Source of the DNA: Kozakia baliensis
Lineage (GTDB): Bacteria; Pseudomonadota; Alphaproteobacteria; Acetobacterales; Acetobacteraceae
Assembly: GCF_001787335.1 (NCBI RefSeq)
Contig: NZ_CP014677.1
Coordinates: 1 to 64,000 of the forward strand
DNA: 64,000 nt
Direction: 5' to 3'
The notes under the pieces were generated by a model that was not told where the DNA came from, ran no database searches, and saw only the letters and a program-made list of their open reading frames with translations. Positions 25,569 through 34,295 of the stretch are shown piece by piece (within the stretch, counting starts at the first letter, position 1; the number at the start of each line of letters is the position of its first letter). The position numbers and the translations under genes are program-made.

Positions 25569-26795
25569 ATGAAGCGGCGCCAGCTTCTTATGGGTGGCGC
25601 GGTTCTTGGCGCGCAGACTTTTCTCCAACAGGTGCATGCTCAAGGCAGCATGCCGCCAATGCCCCTTATCGATCCTGCGCTACCCTTGAAGCGTTTCGTT
25701 GCCGCACCAGACCAAATCACGGCACTTAAGGTTTGCTTACGACCGTTCCGCGCAGCGGGACCGCGACTGGATGTGGAGCCTGTCGCAGGAAAGACCGTCA
25801 TCCATAATTACGGGCATGGCGGATCGGGATGGTCGCTGTCATGGGGAGCGGCGAACATTGCCGTCGGCAAGGCTGCTGCGACGCTCGAGAAAAAAATCGC
25901 GATTATCGGCTGTGGGATTATCGGCCTGACATCGGCGCTGATGGCGCAACGTGCGGGTTTCGATGTCACGATTTATACACGAGATATGCTATTCCAGAGC
26001 CGTTCCGTGCGTGCGAACGGAAGCTGGACACCGGATTCGCGTATCGCACTGACGGAACAGGCCGGGCCACAATTCGGTGATTTATGGGAGCAGATGGCGC
26101 GTTTCTCATGGTCGGCCTACCGTGATTATCTAGGGCTGCCCGGTAACCCGATTGATTTCATCGATACTTATGTCCTGTCGGACAAAAGAGAGGAAGATAA
26201 GTTTCACGAGGAAATCGATCGGTCGAAGCCAACCTATGCGACCACCGGGAAACCCCAGCAGGGCGCGGAATTTGCGCGTTATTACAGCCGAGTCACCGAC
26301 ATTATCCCGGCTTCGCTCCCCCTGGACTCAGGTCATACACCCTTCGGTGTAGCCTCTGCTAAACGCGTGCGACGAATGATGTATAATTTCGGGGCATACG
26401 GACACCTCCTTCTTTCGGAGTTTCATCAAGCAGGCGGGCGTATCGTGATGCGGGAATTTCACGCGCCGAGCGATTTGGCGGCTTTACGGGAAAAAGTCAT
26501 CATCAACTGCCCCGGCTATGCGGCACGCGATTGGTGGCGGGATAAAAGCATCATTCCGGTGCGTGGGCAGACAGCATGGTTGCCGCCCGATCCTACGCTA
26601 CATTACGGCCTGGCCTATCGAGGCGCGGAGATGCTGTCCAAATCTGACGGCATCATGATCCAGGGTTACGATCTTGATCATCTTGGCGAAATGAGCGGGG
26701 TGGGCAATAGTTTCGAGCATCCAGACCGGATAGAGGCTGAACATGCGATCAATATATTCGCCGGTCTCTTCGCACGCGCTCCGACTCAAGGTTGA
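25569..26795 (+). CDS. Tat-exported D-amino-acid-oxidase-like flavoprotein with permuted motif order
   Basis: 408 residues from ATG 25569 (upstream GGCGGAAAG). The N terminus 'MKRRQLLMGGAVLGAQTFL' looks like a twin-arginine signal. The element that is normally C-terminal in DAO-family enzymes (L-R-P-x-R, then 'VIHNYGHGGSGWSLSWG') sits at residues about 57-93, before the Rossmann FAD loop 'IAIIGCGIIGLTSALMAQ' (about 111-127), which is normally the N terminus. The protein ends where the usual C-terminal element would begin. I infer periplasmic D-amino acid or amine oxidation, with electrons to the cytochrome c encoded next, whose reading frame it touches. Confidence 0.75.
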   Translation: MKRRQLLMGGAVLGAQTFLQQVHAQGSMPPMPLIDPALPLKRFVAAPDQITALKVCLRPFRAAGPRLDVEPVAGKTVIHNYGHGGSGWSLSWGAANIAVGKAAATLEKKIAIIGCGIIGLTSALMAQRAGFDVTIYTRDMLFQSRSVRANGSWTPDSRIALTEQAGPQFGDLWEQMARFSWSAYRDYLGLPGNPIDFIDTYVLSDKREEDKFHEEIDRSKPTYATTGKPQQGAEFARYYSRVTDIIPASLPLDSGHTPFGVASAKRVRRMMYNFGAYGHLLLSEFHQAGGRIVMREFHAPSDLAALREKVIINCPGYAARDWWRDKSIIPVRGQTAWLPPDPTLHYGLAYRGAEMLSKSDGIMIQGYDLDHLGEMSGVGNSFEHPDRIEAEHAINIFAGLFARAPTQG

Positions 26796-26800
26796 TCCTG

Positions 26801-27229
26801 ATGAAACGTCATCTGATTGCGCTGGCCTTGTCCGCTACCGTTGTGGCCTTGCCCTCCGCAGGCCATACGGGTTCTCGGCGCGCTTCTTTCACTACCGCCC
26901 AGGCTGACGAAGGTGCCGAACTTTATCGGAACGCCTGCGCGACCTGTCACGGTGCCGCGTTGCTTGGCAACTGGGAGACGCCCCCACTGACGGGGCAGTT
27001 CGTCGCGAACTGGGCTGGAACGCCTCTTTCAGTGCTCCACGATTACATTACCCGTGCGATGCCGCAGATGGCTCCGGGAACGCTAGAGCCAGAAGAGACG
27101 ACGGCAATTATAGCATTCCTTTTGCAGCAAAACTGCATCAAATCGAGCCGCAGACCTTTGCCTGAAAAATCCGCCGAAATGCGGAAGATCGTATTTCCGA
27201 AACCCGCTTTAGCGACCTGCGGGCGCTAA
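26801..27229 (+). CDS. Small mono-heme cytochrome c
   Basis: 142 residues from ATG 26801, five bases after the DAO-like gene stop, with AAGG nine bases ahead. It has a signal peptide ('MKRHLIALALSATVVALPSA'), heme motif 'CATCH', and Met ligand in 'AMPQMAPGTL', then a class I cytochrome end ('IIAFLLQQN'). Two extra cysteines lie in the C-terminal tail (after 'QQN' and near the end), which could form a disulfide. It is probably the electron acceptor for the adjacent exported flavoprotein, in line with periplasmic oxidations in acetic acid bacteria. That partnership is an inference from gene order. Confidence 0.85.
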   Translation: MKRHLIALALSATVVALPSAGHTGSRRASFTTAQADEGAELYRNACATCHGAALLGNWETPPLTGQFVANWAGTPLSVLHDYITRAMPQMAPGTLEPEETTAIIAFLLQQNCIKSSRRPLPEKSAEMRKIVFPKPALATCGR

Positions 27230-27231
27230 AG
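27207..27231. terminator. Hairpin at the end of the cytochrome c gene
   Basis: Perfect 8-bp inverted repeat CTTTAGCG / CGCTAAAG with a 9-base loop, overlapping the stop codon. It lies between convergent genes (cytochrome c and the minus-strand ester hydrolase). No T-run follows, so it may be a weak bidirectional terminator or only an mRNA end structure. Confidence 0.35.
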
Positions 27232-27260
27232 CGTAACGGGCCGGACATCCTGCCATTGTA

Positions 27261-29177
27261 TCAAAGGGCAGGCTTGGTTCCGCCATGTATTTCTAGCCAG
27301 CTTCCCGCGATATCGACCGAAATTGTCGCAGGTTTATAAGCTTCCTTCGGTGCGATCATAATATTATCGACGTAGCTTTGCGGATTACGGTCGTAGAGCG
27401 GAAACCAACTCGACTGAATTTGAATCATGATCCGGTGTCCAGGCAGGAAAGTATGGTTCACCATTGGCAGCCGCACTGGATAGATTTGTTTTGTATTCTC
27501 TGGAACTGGCTCGGGATGTTCGAAACTTTTCCGGTAACGTCCGCGCAGAATGTTGCCCGAAATCATCAATTGATAGCCGCCCATCGCCGGTTGCTCCGCA
27601 ACCTCGTCTGGATAAACGTCGATCAGCTTCACCACGAAATCACCATCCGTACCCGTGGTCGCCGCAGTCAGATGCATGAGCGGTTCGCCCGTGACGGTGA
27701 ACGGTTTTTTCAGAACATCGGAGGTAAGAGCCAAAACATCTGGCCGTGCCGCCGCATTGCGTTGGTCGGTTGCAAGCCACCAGCGCCATTCCGAATCCGG
27801 TTGCCCTTTCGAGACGACCGGACGCGGAACATAGGGAACGGGATGATCCGGATCGGAGACATAGCTCAGTTGTCCGGAATTGGCAGCAGGTTTGCCGAAG
27901 CCCAGCCCATGATTTGATTGCAGATGTAGCGTGACGCAATGCTGGTCGCATTCCGGCGGAGGAAGGGATTCCATACTCTCCCATTCATTCTCGCCGGAAC
28001 GATAAGCCGTGACGCGCGCGGGCAGAGGTGTTGCATCGTCCTTGAGATAATGCGCCAGAAACGGTGTCAATACATGCTTGCGGAAGTACAGTCCTGTATC
28101 GGAGTGCAACTCCACAGGGCCGAGTGTGCTGGCCGTGTGAATTTCGCCGCCATGATTCCACGGCCCCATTGCCATCCACAGATTGGACCGCGCGGCGGGT
28201 TGCTTGCGCAGTGCATCATAGAGCGCAACCGCGCCGTAATTATCTTCCTGGTCCCACAGGCTATGAACCAGCATGGTTGGGACTTTCAGCCCTTCTTTTG
28301 GAAGAAGCCGATCAAGCGCCTGCACCTGCCACCAGGAATCATAGGCGGGATGTGCGAGAATTTGCCGGAAGAAGCCGATTTGTTCCATCCCACGCGACTT
28401 GCCGACCGCTCCGGCCGAGACGCCATTCAGGAAAAGCGTGTAGGAATCATAGGCGTTACTCCACCACTGGGCAGTGTTTTTCCGTGTCGCCCCCTGATTG
28501 TAGATATAGGGCAGCATTTCTTCGCGAAACGCGCCGTTATGAAACCAGTCGTCACCCATCCAACCATCGACCATCGGGTTCATCGGCACCGAAACCTTCA
28601 GCGCCGGATGCGGATGGAACAATGCGGTGATGGCGGTATATCCATCATAGGAAACGCCAAGGATGCCGACTTTGCCGTTACTCTCCGGAACGTTGTGAAC
28701 CAGCCACTCGATAGTGTCCCATGTATCCGTGCTTTCATCAACAGCCGTGCCATTTAGCGGACCGCGCATGGGACGGTTCATCACGAACTGACCTTCGGAA
28801 CCATATTTCCCACGAATATCCTGGAGAACACGGATGTATCCACCAGCGGTGATGACATCGGGCATGTTGTCATATCCAGGCAGGACCGACGGCATGTGGT
28901 TGCTCGACCCTAGCGATGCCATATGCGCGGCATTATAAGGCGTGCGCGTCATTAACATTCCGGCGTTGTGCGCATCTTTGGGAACGAGGATGACGGTATG
29001 GAGCTTTACCCCATCCCGCATTGGAATCATGACGTCTCGGCGTGTATAATCGAAAGAAGCGTCGGCGACGTGAAAGTCAGTGGGCATATCCGCAGCAATC
29101 GTGCCCATGGCTTGTCGCGCCCAGGCATGCTGCGAAAGTGCCAGTGCGCACGCCGATACCATAAGAATTTTTTTCAT
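27261..29177 (-). CDS. Alpha-amino acid ester hydrolase-like enzyme (CocE/NonD, S15 superfamily)
   Basis: 638 residues with a signal peptide ('MKKILMVSACALALSQHAWA'). The Ser motif is 'GILGVSYDGYTAI' (G-x-S-Y-x-G). 'SLWDQEDNYGA' supplies the catalytic Asp plus the Glu-Asp of the carboxylate cluster that binds the substrate alpha-amino group in Xanthomonas and Acetobacter alpha-amino acid ester hydrolases, and 'MGPWNHGGEIH' gives the catalytic His. 'MGDDWFHNGAFREE' matches the family's other acidic site. Known members hydrolyse or transfer D-phenylglycine-type acyl groups, including beta-lactam side chains. It follows the TonB receptor gene by 78 bases on the same strand. Confidence 0.88.
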   Translation of the reverse strand: MKKILMVSACALALSQHAWARQAMGTIAADMPTDFHVADASFDYTRRDVMIPMRDGVKLHTVILVPKDAHNAGMLMTRTPYNAAHMASLGSSNHMPSVLPGYDNMPDVITAGGYIRVLQDIRGKYGSEGQFVMNRPMRGPLNGTAVDESTDTWDTIEWLVHNVPESNGKVGILGVSYDGYTAITALFHPHPALKVSVPMNPMVDGWMGDDWFHNGAFREEMLPYIYNQGATRKNTAQWWSNAYDSYTLFLNGVSAGAVGKSRGMEQIGFFRQILAHPAYDSWWQVQALDRLLPKEGLKVPTMLVHSLWDQEDNYGAVALYDALRKQPAARSNLWMAMGPWNHGGEIHTASTLGPVELHSDTGLYFRKHVLTPFLAHYLKDDATPLPARVTAYRSGENEWESMESLPPPECDQHCVTLHLQSNHGLGFGKPAANSGQLSYVSDPDHPVPYVPRPVVSKGQPDSEWRWWLATDQRNAAARPDVLALTSDVLKKPFTVTGEPLMHLTAATTGTDGDFVVKLIDVYPDEVAEQPAMGGYQLMISGNILRGRYRKSFEHPEPVPENTKQIYPVRLPMVNHTFLPGHRIMIQIQSSWFPLYDRNPQSYVDNIMIAPKEAYKPATISVDIAGSWLEIHGGTKPAL

Positions 29178-29255
29178 AACCGTTCCAAAAGGTAGATAGC
29201 GCGCGATCGGAATGCCTTTCTGTCGCTCCCGACCGCCTTACATCGTCATATCGTG

Positions 29256-31748
29256 TCAGAATTCGGCGGAGACGGTTCCATAATATTGGCGTGGCGCCGC
29301 GACGAATAGATTGGCGTTATTGTCACCTGAAACCGAGGCCGCCCCGTAAATGCCACCGATGTAGTTGGTGTCGAACAGGTTGGTGATGCCGAACGTCGCT
29401 TTCAGATTTTGCGCAAAACCGATCTTGCCGAAATTATATGCCAAATTAAGGTTCGCGAGCCAATAGGGCGGCACCGTCTCGTCATTGAGGTAGGTCATCG
29501 GACGGGAACTGATATAGTTTACGTTGAAGTTGAACATGGCGCGCCGCCAAGTATAGTTCAAATTGGCTTTATACATGAACTTCGGGTAGTAGACTTGTCG
29601 TTTTCCCTTGAGGCTATAGGTGCTTCCACCATAATTGATGGACTCCGTTTGGTATTTTGCGTCGTTCCAGCTAAAGCTGTTGGTGATTTCAAGCCCTTTC
29701 ACCGGACGGATCGTCGCCATCGCGTCCGCGCCGTTCATGGTCTCCCGTCCGACATTCAGATAGGCGCTGCGTGCGTTGGCGGAGCTTCCTTCTGTAATCG
29801 CCGCTAGGCGGTTGTAATAATCAGTATGGTAGAAATCGGCGCTGCCTGAGAAGAAGCGTGAATCATAGCGGTAGCCGATGATATAGTTCCACGTTCTTTC
29901 GGGTTTGAGGACGTTCTTGTTCGCGTCGAAAACCGTCTGTGCCGATTGAGATGAGTTGCCGAGACCGCCCCAAGGCGTTGCAGAGGAAATTTGCGAGTAA
30001 TAATCGTAGGCGCGCAAATTTTCGGCGATATCCCAGTAGATCTCGTGATGCCCTAGGAAGTGATAATCGAAATTGAAGTGTGGCAGGAATGCGCTGGACG
30101 CTGAAAGCGTGCCGTTCGCTGGATGACGATAATAGGTGTTCCAACCTTCATCTGTGAGTTGATTGGTAAAATCGTTCTTCGTGCCGCCATGCGTCGTCTG
30201 CGTGAGTGATTTAAATCCGGCCAGCAGCGTCATACCTGGCATGATCGTCCACCGATCCTGAAGGAAAAACTGAAACGTGTTCGTGTTATATGTATCCTCG
30301 AACCAGGTATGTCCCGTGCCGCGTTTGAAATCCGACATCCAATTATGAGCGCTCGTCAGACCATCTTCATAGAGGCGGGTGTCATAGACCCAGCGATTGT
30401 TTTCATACCAAATGCCGGTCTCAATATGGTTGTTATGCGGTGCTTCGATTGAGAATTTCTGTGTAAAGCCGAGACGTCGCATATCGGCATGCGCCATCTG
30501 CAACGCCATCGGAACCCCGGAAACCGAACCGTCGGCCAACAGTGTGGGTGTCCCATAGCTGGGAGATGTCACGAAATTATTCGTGCCGCCATAAAGGCCG
30601 CTGCTGACATTCCCATAAGCCACCGTATCCGAATGCACGTTATCGAACAGATCGAAATGCCCAGTTACCGCCGAAAGATAGGTGCGCTGAACCTGCGAGG
30701 CATCCCAAGCATAATCGCCGATTTCGTCATTCGACAAGATGCCCTGATAGCCCGGCGGAACATCCGAAGTATATTGTCCGTAATACGCCCATTGCTTGGC
30801 TTTCTCGTAATCTGGTTTCAGATAAGTCGCATCGCGGCCTAACCTCCGCCAGATGTTCTTGGTCAGGGTCATATAATTCGCCTGAGAGAAATTTCCGTAG
30901 CCAAAAAAGCCTGTAATCTTGCCGCGTTCTCCTACGGGCTGCACAATTTTCGCATCGGCCTGCAACTCGTTCTGATAACCGGCTCCTTTCCAGACGTTCG
31001 TGTTCGTCCGGGCAAAGGACGCGTAGAATTTCGTGCCGGTAGGGTTTAGAATACCGCTATCGGCCCGGGCATAGGTTCGATACGCGTTGTAGCTGCCGAA
31101 AGTCTGGCTGAGTTTGCCACCCGCCTTATCCTTCGGATCGGATGATGTATAGGTCATCGCGCCGCCAAGATTTTGAGCGGAGAAGGAGTCCAGCGCACCC
31201 GCGCCTTGCGACATCGTCATCCCGGCGACATCGTCCTGAATCATGGCCTGAGTGATCGACACGCCGTTATAATTGGCGAAGCCTTGTGTCCCAAGCGGAA
31301 TGCCGTCCAGCGTTGCGCCGATCTGCATCTGGGTGAAGCCGCGCACGTAGAACGTATTACCGTAGGTGTCGAGGCCGAAAGCATCCGTCGATGTGAAATT
31401 CGCGCCTGGAGTGGTCATGGCCAAAATCTGCATCGGATTGGTTCCTTCAACGAACCGATCCATTATCTTGCGCGTCACGGCGACTTCCGGTCCATGACTG
31501 CGAACGCGCTGCGCGCTGACCGAAATGGACTCGCGATCCGTGCTTTCGATCGCATCGTGACGATGGGAAATTGCCGCACCAGTTGCCATGCGGGAAGCGG
31601 CATGACGGGCCTTCGCGGAGTGACGCGGCTTCGTCGCAGCGTCCGCACTAACCGAAACCGCGACAATGCTCGCCAATCCAGCAATGCTCGTCGTGAATAA
31701 AAAACGAGATCGTCGCCCCGGCTTACCGGTCGATTTCAGGACAAACAT
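29256..31748 (-). CDS. TonB-dependent outer-membrane receptor (peptide/amino acid derivative locus)
   Basis: About 830 residues from ATG 31748, chosen over the longer frame because a GAGG precedes it and a signal peptide follows ('SRFLFTTSIAGLASIVAVSV'). The plug domain is clear ('TFYVRGFTQMQIGATLDGIP', 'GMTMSQGAGALDSFSAQNLG'), and the barrel ends 'YYGTVSAEF' with terminal Phe. It is upstream of the ester hydrolase on the same strand and end-on to the D-amino acid locus, so it is a candidate importer for its substrate. Its promoter region is squeezed between 31749 and an IS3 remnant. Confidence 0.82.
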   Translation of the reverse strand: MFVLKSTGKPGRRSRFLFTTSIAGLASIVAVSVSADAATKPRHSAKARHAASRMATGAAISHRHDAIESTDRESISVSAQRVRSHGPEVAVTRKIMDRFVEGTNPMQILAMTTPGANFTSTDAFGLDTYGNTFYVRGFTQMQIGATLDGIPLGTQGFANYNGVSITQAMIQDDVAGMTMSQGAGALDSFSAQNLGGAMTYTSSDPKDKAGGKLSQTFGSYNAYRTYARADSGILNPTGTKFYASFARTNTNVWKGAGYQNELQADAKIVQPVGERGKITGFFGYGNFSQANYMTLTKNIWRRLGRDATYLKPDYEKAKQWAYYGQYTSDVPPGYQGILSNDEIGDYAWDASQVQRTYLSAVTGHFDLFDNVHSDTVAYGNVSSGLYGGTNNFVTSPSYGTPTLLADGSVSGVPMALQMAHADMRRLGFTQKFSIEAPHNNHIETGIWYENNRWVYDTRLYEDGLTSAHNWMSDFKRGTGHTWFEDTYNTNTFQFFLQDRWTIMPGMTLLAGFKSLTQTTHGGTKNDFTNQLTDEGWNTYYRHPANGTLSASSAFLPHFNFDYHFLGHHEIYWDIAENLRAYDYYSQISSATPWGGLGNSSQSAQTVFDANKNVLKPERTWNYIIGYRYDSRFFSGSADFYHTDYYNRLAAITEGSSANARSAYLNVGRETMNGADAMATIRPVKGLEITNSFSWNDAKYQTESINYGGSTYSLKGKRQVYYPKFMYKANLNYTWRRAMFNFNVNYISSRPMTYLNDETVPPYWLANLNLAYNFGKIGFAQNLKATFGITNLFDTNYIGGIYGAASVSGDNNANLFVAAPRQYYGTVSAEF

Positions 31749-31981
31749 CGCCGCCTCTCTTAAAAAAAACTTAAGCTGGATAGACGTTACGTATCCGATA
31801 TATTGCACGTCAACAGCCAAGTTTTTTTGCAAGTGATAGCTTAAGGTTAATCGGCCATCTAAAGATTACGCAGCACAAGTTCCCTGAACGGAAATCTGCC
31901 TTATTGGAGTTAACTTGGCATCGTCGTTTCGGTTTTCACCGATCAATGCATCTGGGTGCATATAAGAGCCTTCGCCGGAAG

Positions 31982-32985
31982 TTATCGACAAGGGTGGTAA
32001 GGCCGATCTTCATTTCCGTCCATCTGAGATGTGGTGGCGCAGATTACCGAACGGGAATATTCTGTAGCGAAAGTTTCGCAGCGGTTTCGGACCCTGTCCG
32101 AATGATGAATAAGGCCTGCCCTTGGCTGACGCATCGTCAATGCCTGACGTAAAGCCGCCAATGGCAGGCGACGAGGCAGACGATCGTCCACAGCCCAACC
32201 AACGATCCGGCGGGAAAAGAGGTCGAGCATGACAGCCAGATACAGTCCCCCTTCGCATGTCCAGCAATAGGAAATATCGACACCCCATTTTTGGTGGGGC
32301 GCTGTCGCAGCGAAATCCTGATCCAGCAGATTGGCCGCGACCGGGCTGGCATGTTCGCTGTCGGTCGTGCGCTTGAAACGGCGTTTCTGCCGCGCTTTGA
32401 GGCCGTTCTCACGCATCAGGCGGGCCACGCGCCGCCTGCCGATGGCAAGGCCGGCTTCCCGCACTTCATGCGTCATGCGCGGGCTAGCATAGGTCTCGTT
32501 CGAGGCCGCGAAGGCCGCGCGCGCATGCGCCAAGAGCACCATGTCCTGTCGTTGCCGTCGGCTGGCCGGGCGGGATCGCCACGCAAAATAGCCACAGCTG
32601 ACACCGAGAACGCGACACAGACGCTCGGCGGGGAACGCTTCTTTCGCCTGATCGATGAACTTGAACCTCACCGACTTCCCTCCTTGGCAAAAAAAAACCG
32701 TAGCCCGTTTGAGGATGTCACGTTCCTGTTTCAGGATATCGTTCTCACGCCGCAAGCGCTTGAGTTCCGCCGTCATGTCCTCAGGCGCCTGACCATCCGC
32801 CCCATGATCGCCGGTCGCCAGATCCTTCGTCCGGCCCAGCCAGCGGGTCAACGTCGATAGGCCGATCCCAAGATCGTCCGCCACCGCCCGCCGCGTCCGA
32901 CCGCTTGTGTGCGCTAGGCGAACCGCCTCATCCTCAAATTCTCGCGTAAAACGTTGCGGCCCCCGTCACGGACAGAGCCTTTCAT
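31982..32985 (-). pseudogene. Truncated IS3-family transposase (OrfA and OrfB in one frame)
   Basis: The OrfA helix-turn-helix ('GLSTLTRWLGRT') and leucine zipper ('ELKRLRRENDILKQERDILK') run directly into OrfB ('FIDQAKEAFPAERLCRVLGV', 'QKWGVDISYCWTCEGGLYLA', 'LIHHSDR') through a run of about nine T on the coding strand near 32690-32697. With one T fewer OrfA would stop after 'FFAKEGSR'. After the second catalytic Asp (HHSDR) the sequence leaves the family, so the last third with the catalytic Glu is missing. The N terminus is also split: 'MKGSVRDGGR' (from 32985) is out of frame with 'REFEDEAVRLAHTSG'. Non-functional. Confidence 0.85.
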
Positions 32986-33070
32986 GCTCAGAAAGAGCGT
33001 TCCACTTTCTCGAAGCAAGTCCAGCGCAGCGAACGCACGCTTTCATGAGCGGCATAAAACGTTGCGCGCC

Positions 33071-33139
33071 TTATTGGCCAAGTAGAATGGCCGTGCCGAG
33101 AAAAACTCCGTCTATTCCTACGATGGAAGAACTGAGCAT
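33071..33139 (-). CDS. Possible 22-residue hydrophobic peptide
   Basis: ATG 33139 follows AAGGA at a good distance (seven bases) and encodes 'MLSSSIVGIDGVFLGTAILL' plus two residues, ending in TAA. It could be a small membrane peptide, or the surviving start of a gene cut by the adjacent IS3 remnant. No family is recognised. Confidence 0.25.
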   Translation of the reverse strand: MLSSSIVGIDGVFLGTAILLGQ

Positions 33140-33463
33140 GAGACAATCCTTATAAATCCGGGACTGAGTGCGCTGGATTGCCCGGTTGTCACACGGCCGG
33201 GCTAATGATTTAATGAAATGTCTGGACGGCACAGGCGGCGGTAAGGCCATCTCGTACACATTCGATGAGCCATCAAATCTTACGAGATCCTGTTGAATAA
33301 GGTGCGTCTCATGCTAGTAAAAAATATCATATGCAATATATAATGATAAATTTCGTTTCATGAAGACAATATTATAAAAATAACTACTATTATTTATTTT
33401 TTTTGTGAGAGACGATTTCAAAAAGAGAGATTACCTGGCCATTTCTAGGATTTTGAGTAAAAA
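33140..33463. other. AT-rich gene-free stretch
   Basis: About 320 bases, very A/T-rich at 33300-33430. No credible gene was seen. It lies downstream of the two small membrane protein genes and next to the truncated IS3. Confidence 0.5.
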
Positions 33464-33700
33464 TCAAGCTTGTCGTTTAAACAATCTTATTGCGGTGTGC
33501 TCTATCGGTAGGCTGATGAAGTAAGCCACGACCGCACTCGCAAAAACAATGGGCCAGGACCAAAGATGATAGGGCTGGAACCATATTTGTTGCTCGGATA
33601 TCGCCACAGCCGTAACAGTAGAAAGGTGGATGACCCAGAAGGTGAAGGTCCTGATGGGCATGAACCATTTGAGCGATTTTATCTTGACGTTCGATGACAT
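33464..33700 (-). CDS. Small membrane protein, unknown function (second of pair)
   Basis: 78 residues. The ribosome site is excellent (AAGGAGGG eight bases before ATG 33700) and overlaps the end of the preceding gene. Two hydrophobic segments are visible ('TFWVIHLSTVTAVAIS' and 'WPIVFASAVVAYFISLPI') with a basic C terminus ('RLFKRQA'). I do not recognise the family. The tight spacing to the 33714-33971 gene suggests a two-component membrane unit made from one transcript. Confidence 0.7.
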   Translation of the reverse strand: MSSNVKIKSLKWFMPIRTFTFWVIHLSTVTAVAISEQQIWFQPYHLWSWPIVFASAVVAYFISLPIEHTAIRLFKRQA

Positions 33701-33713
33701 CGTATCGCCCTCC

Positions 33714-33971
33714 TTATGCGAAGCCCTGGTGCCAACAGAAGATCATCGCGGACATAAACGTTCCATACAAAGCAACATAACTTGTATGGAAGTAATCATG
33801 GCTGTCCATATAGGTGTAGTGCAACGCTAGTGCTATAAAAGCATGAGCGAAGAAAAGACCGAGAACCATTCCGGCAATACGGACTTTTAAGGTCGCCATA
33901 TCCTTTTTTTCTTTCTCTTCACGAGAAAGCGCCTCTGAATTATTTATGTTAGCATTAACATTGGAATTCAT
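33714..33971 (-). CDS. Small membrane protein, unknown function (first of pair)
   Basis: 85 residues from ATG 33971 with GGAG upstream. A polar N-terminal 25 residues ('SREEKEKKD') is followed by two hydrophobic helices ('IAGMVLGLFFAHAFIALALH' and 'YVALYGTFMSAMIFCWH'), with His/Tyr/Asp between them ('HYTYMDSHDYFHTSY'). The His-rich loop could bind a metal or heme, but that is only a guess. An internal ATG at residue 25 is a shorter alternative. It sits 13 bases ahead of the second small gene and downstream of a MocR-type regulator on the same strand. Confidence 0.7.
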   Translation of the reverse strand: MNSNVNANINNSEALSREEKEKKDMATLKVRIAGMVLGLFFAHAFIALALHYTYMDSHDYFHTSYVALYGTFMSAMIFCWHQGFA

Positions 33972-34210
33972 GTTAACGTCTCCAATTCGTCATTCTGATT
34001 ACTGACAGTGGACGGTATTTTGGCAAGCCGTTTTCTGGAGCGGTTGATCATAAGAGCAGCGATAGGCGTTCATATAGATTTGACATGCCAGCGAGACTTT
34101 ATCTCACCTGCGTCATGAAGATCTCCGGTTAGAAATCTAACGGTCGTCATCTCAAGACCTCTTTTAAGCCGACTGCGTTCGCAGTAAGGTAGAAGTTATA
34201 TGCTTATTAG

Positions 34211-34292
34211 CCATACAATACAACCTTAGTTTTGAGATTGAAGCACAAGTTTCGATGCTAATTTCAAGCCAGTGTATGAAAAAATTGTATGG
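34211..34292. promoter_or_regulatory. Inverted repeat related to the MocR palindrome
   Basis: CCATACAAT (34211-34219) and ATTGTATGG (34284-34292) are perfect reverse complements, 64 bases apart, in the 324-base region between the MocR stop and the small membrane gene pair. The half-site TTGTATG is the same as in the palindrome at 35690-35714, which suggests a second target of the same regulator. The rest of 33972-34295 holds no gene. Confidence 0.45.
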
Positions 34293-34295
34293 TTT

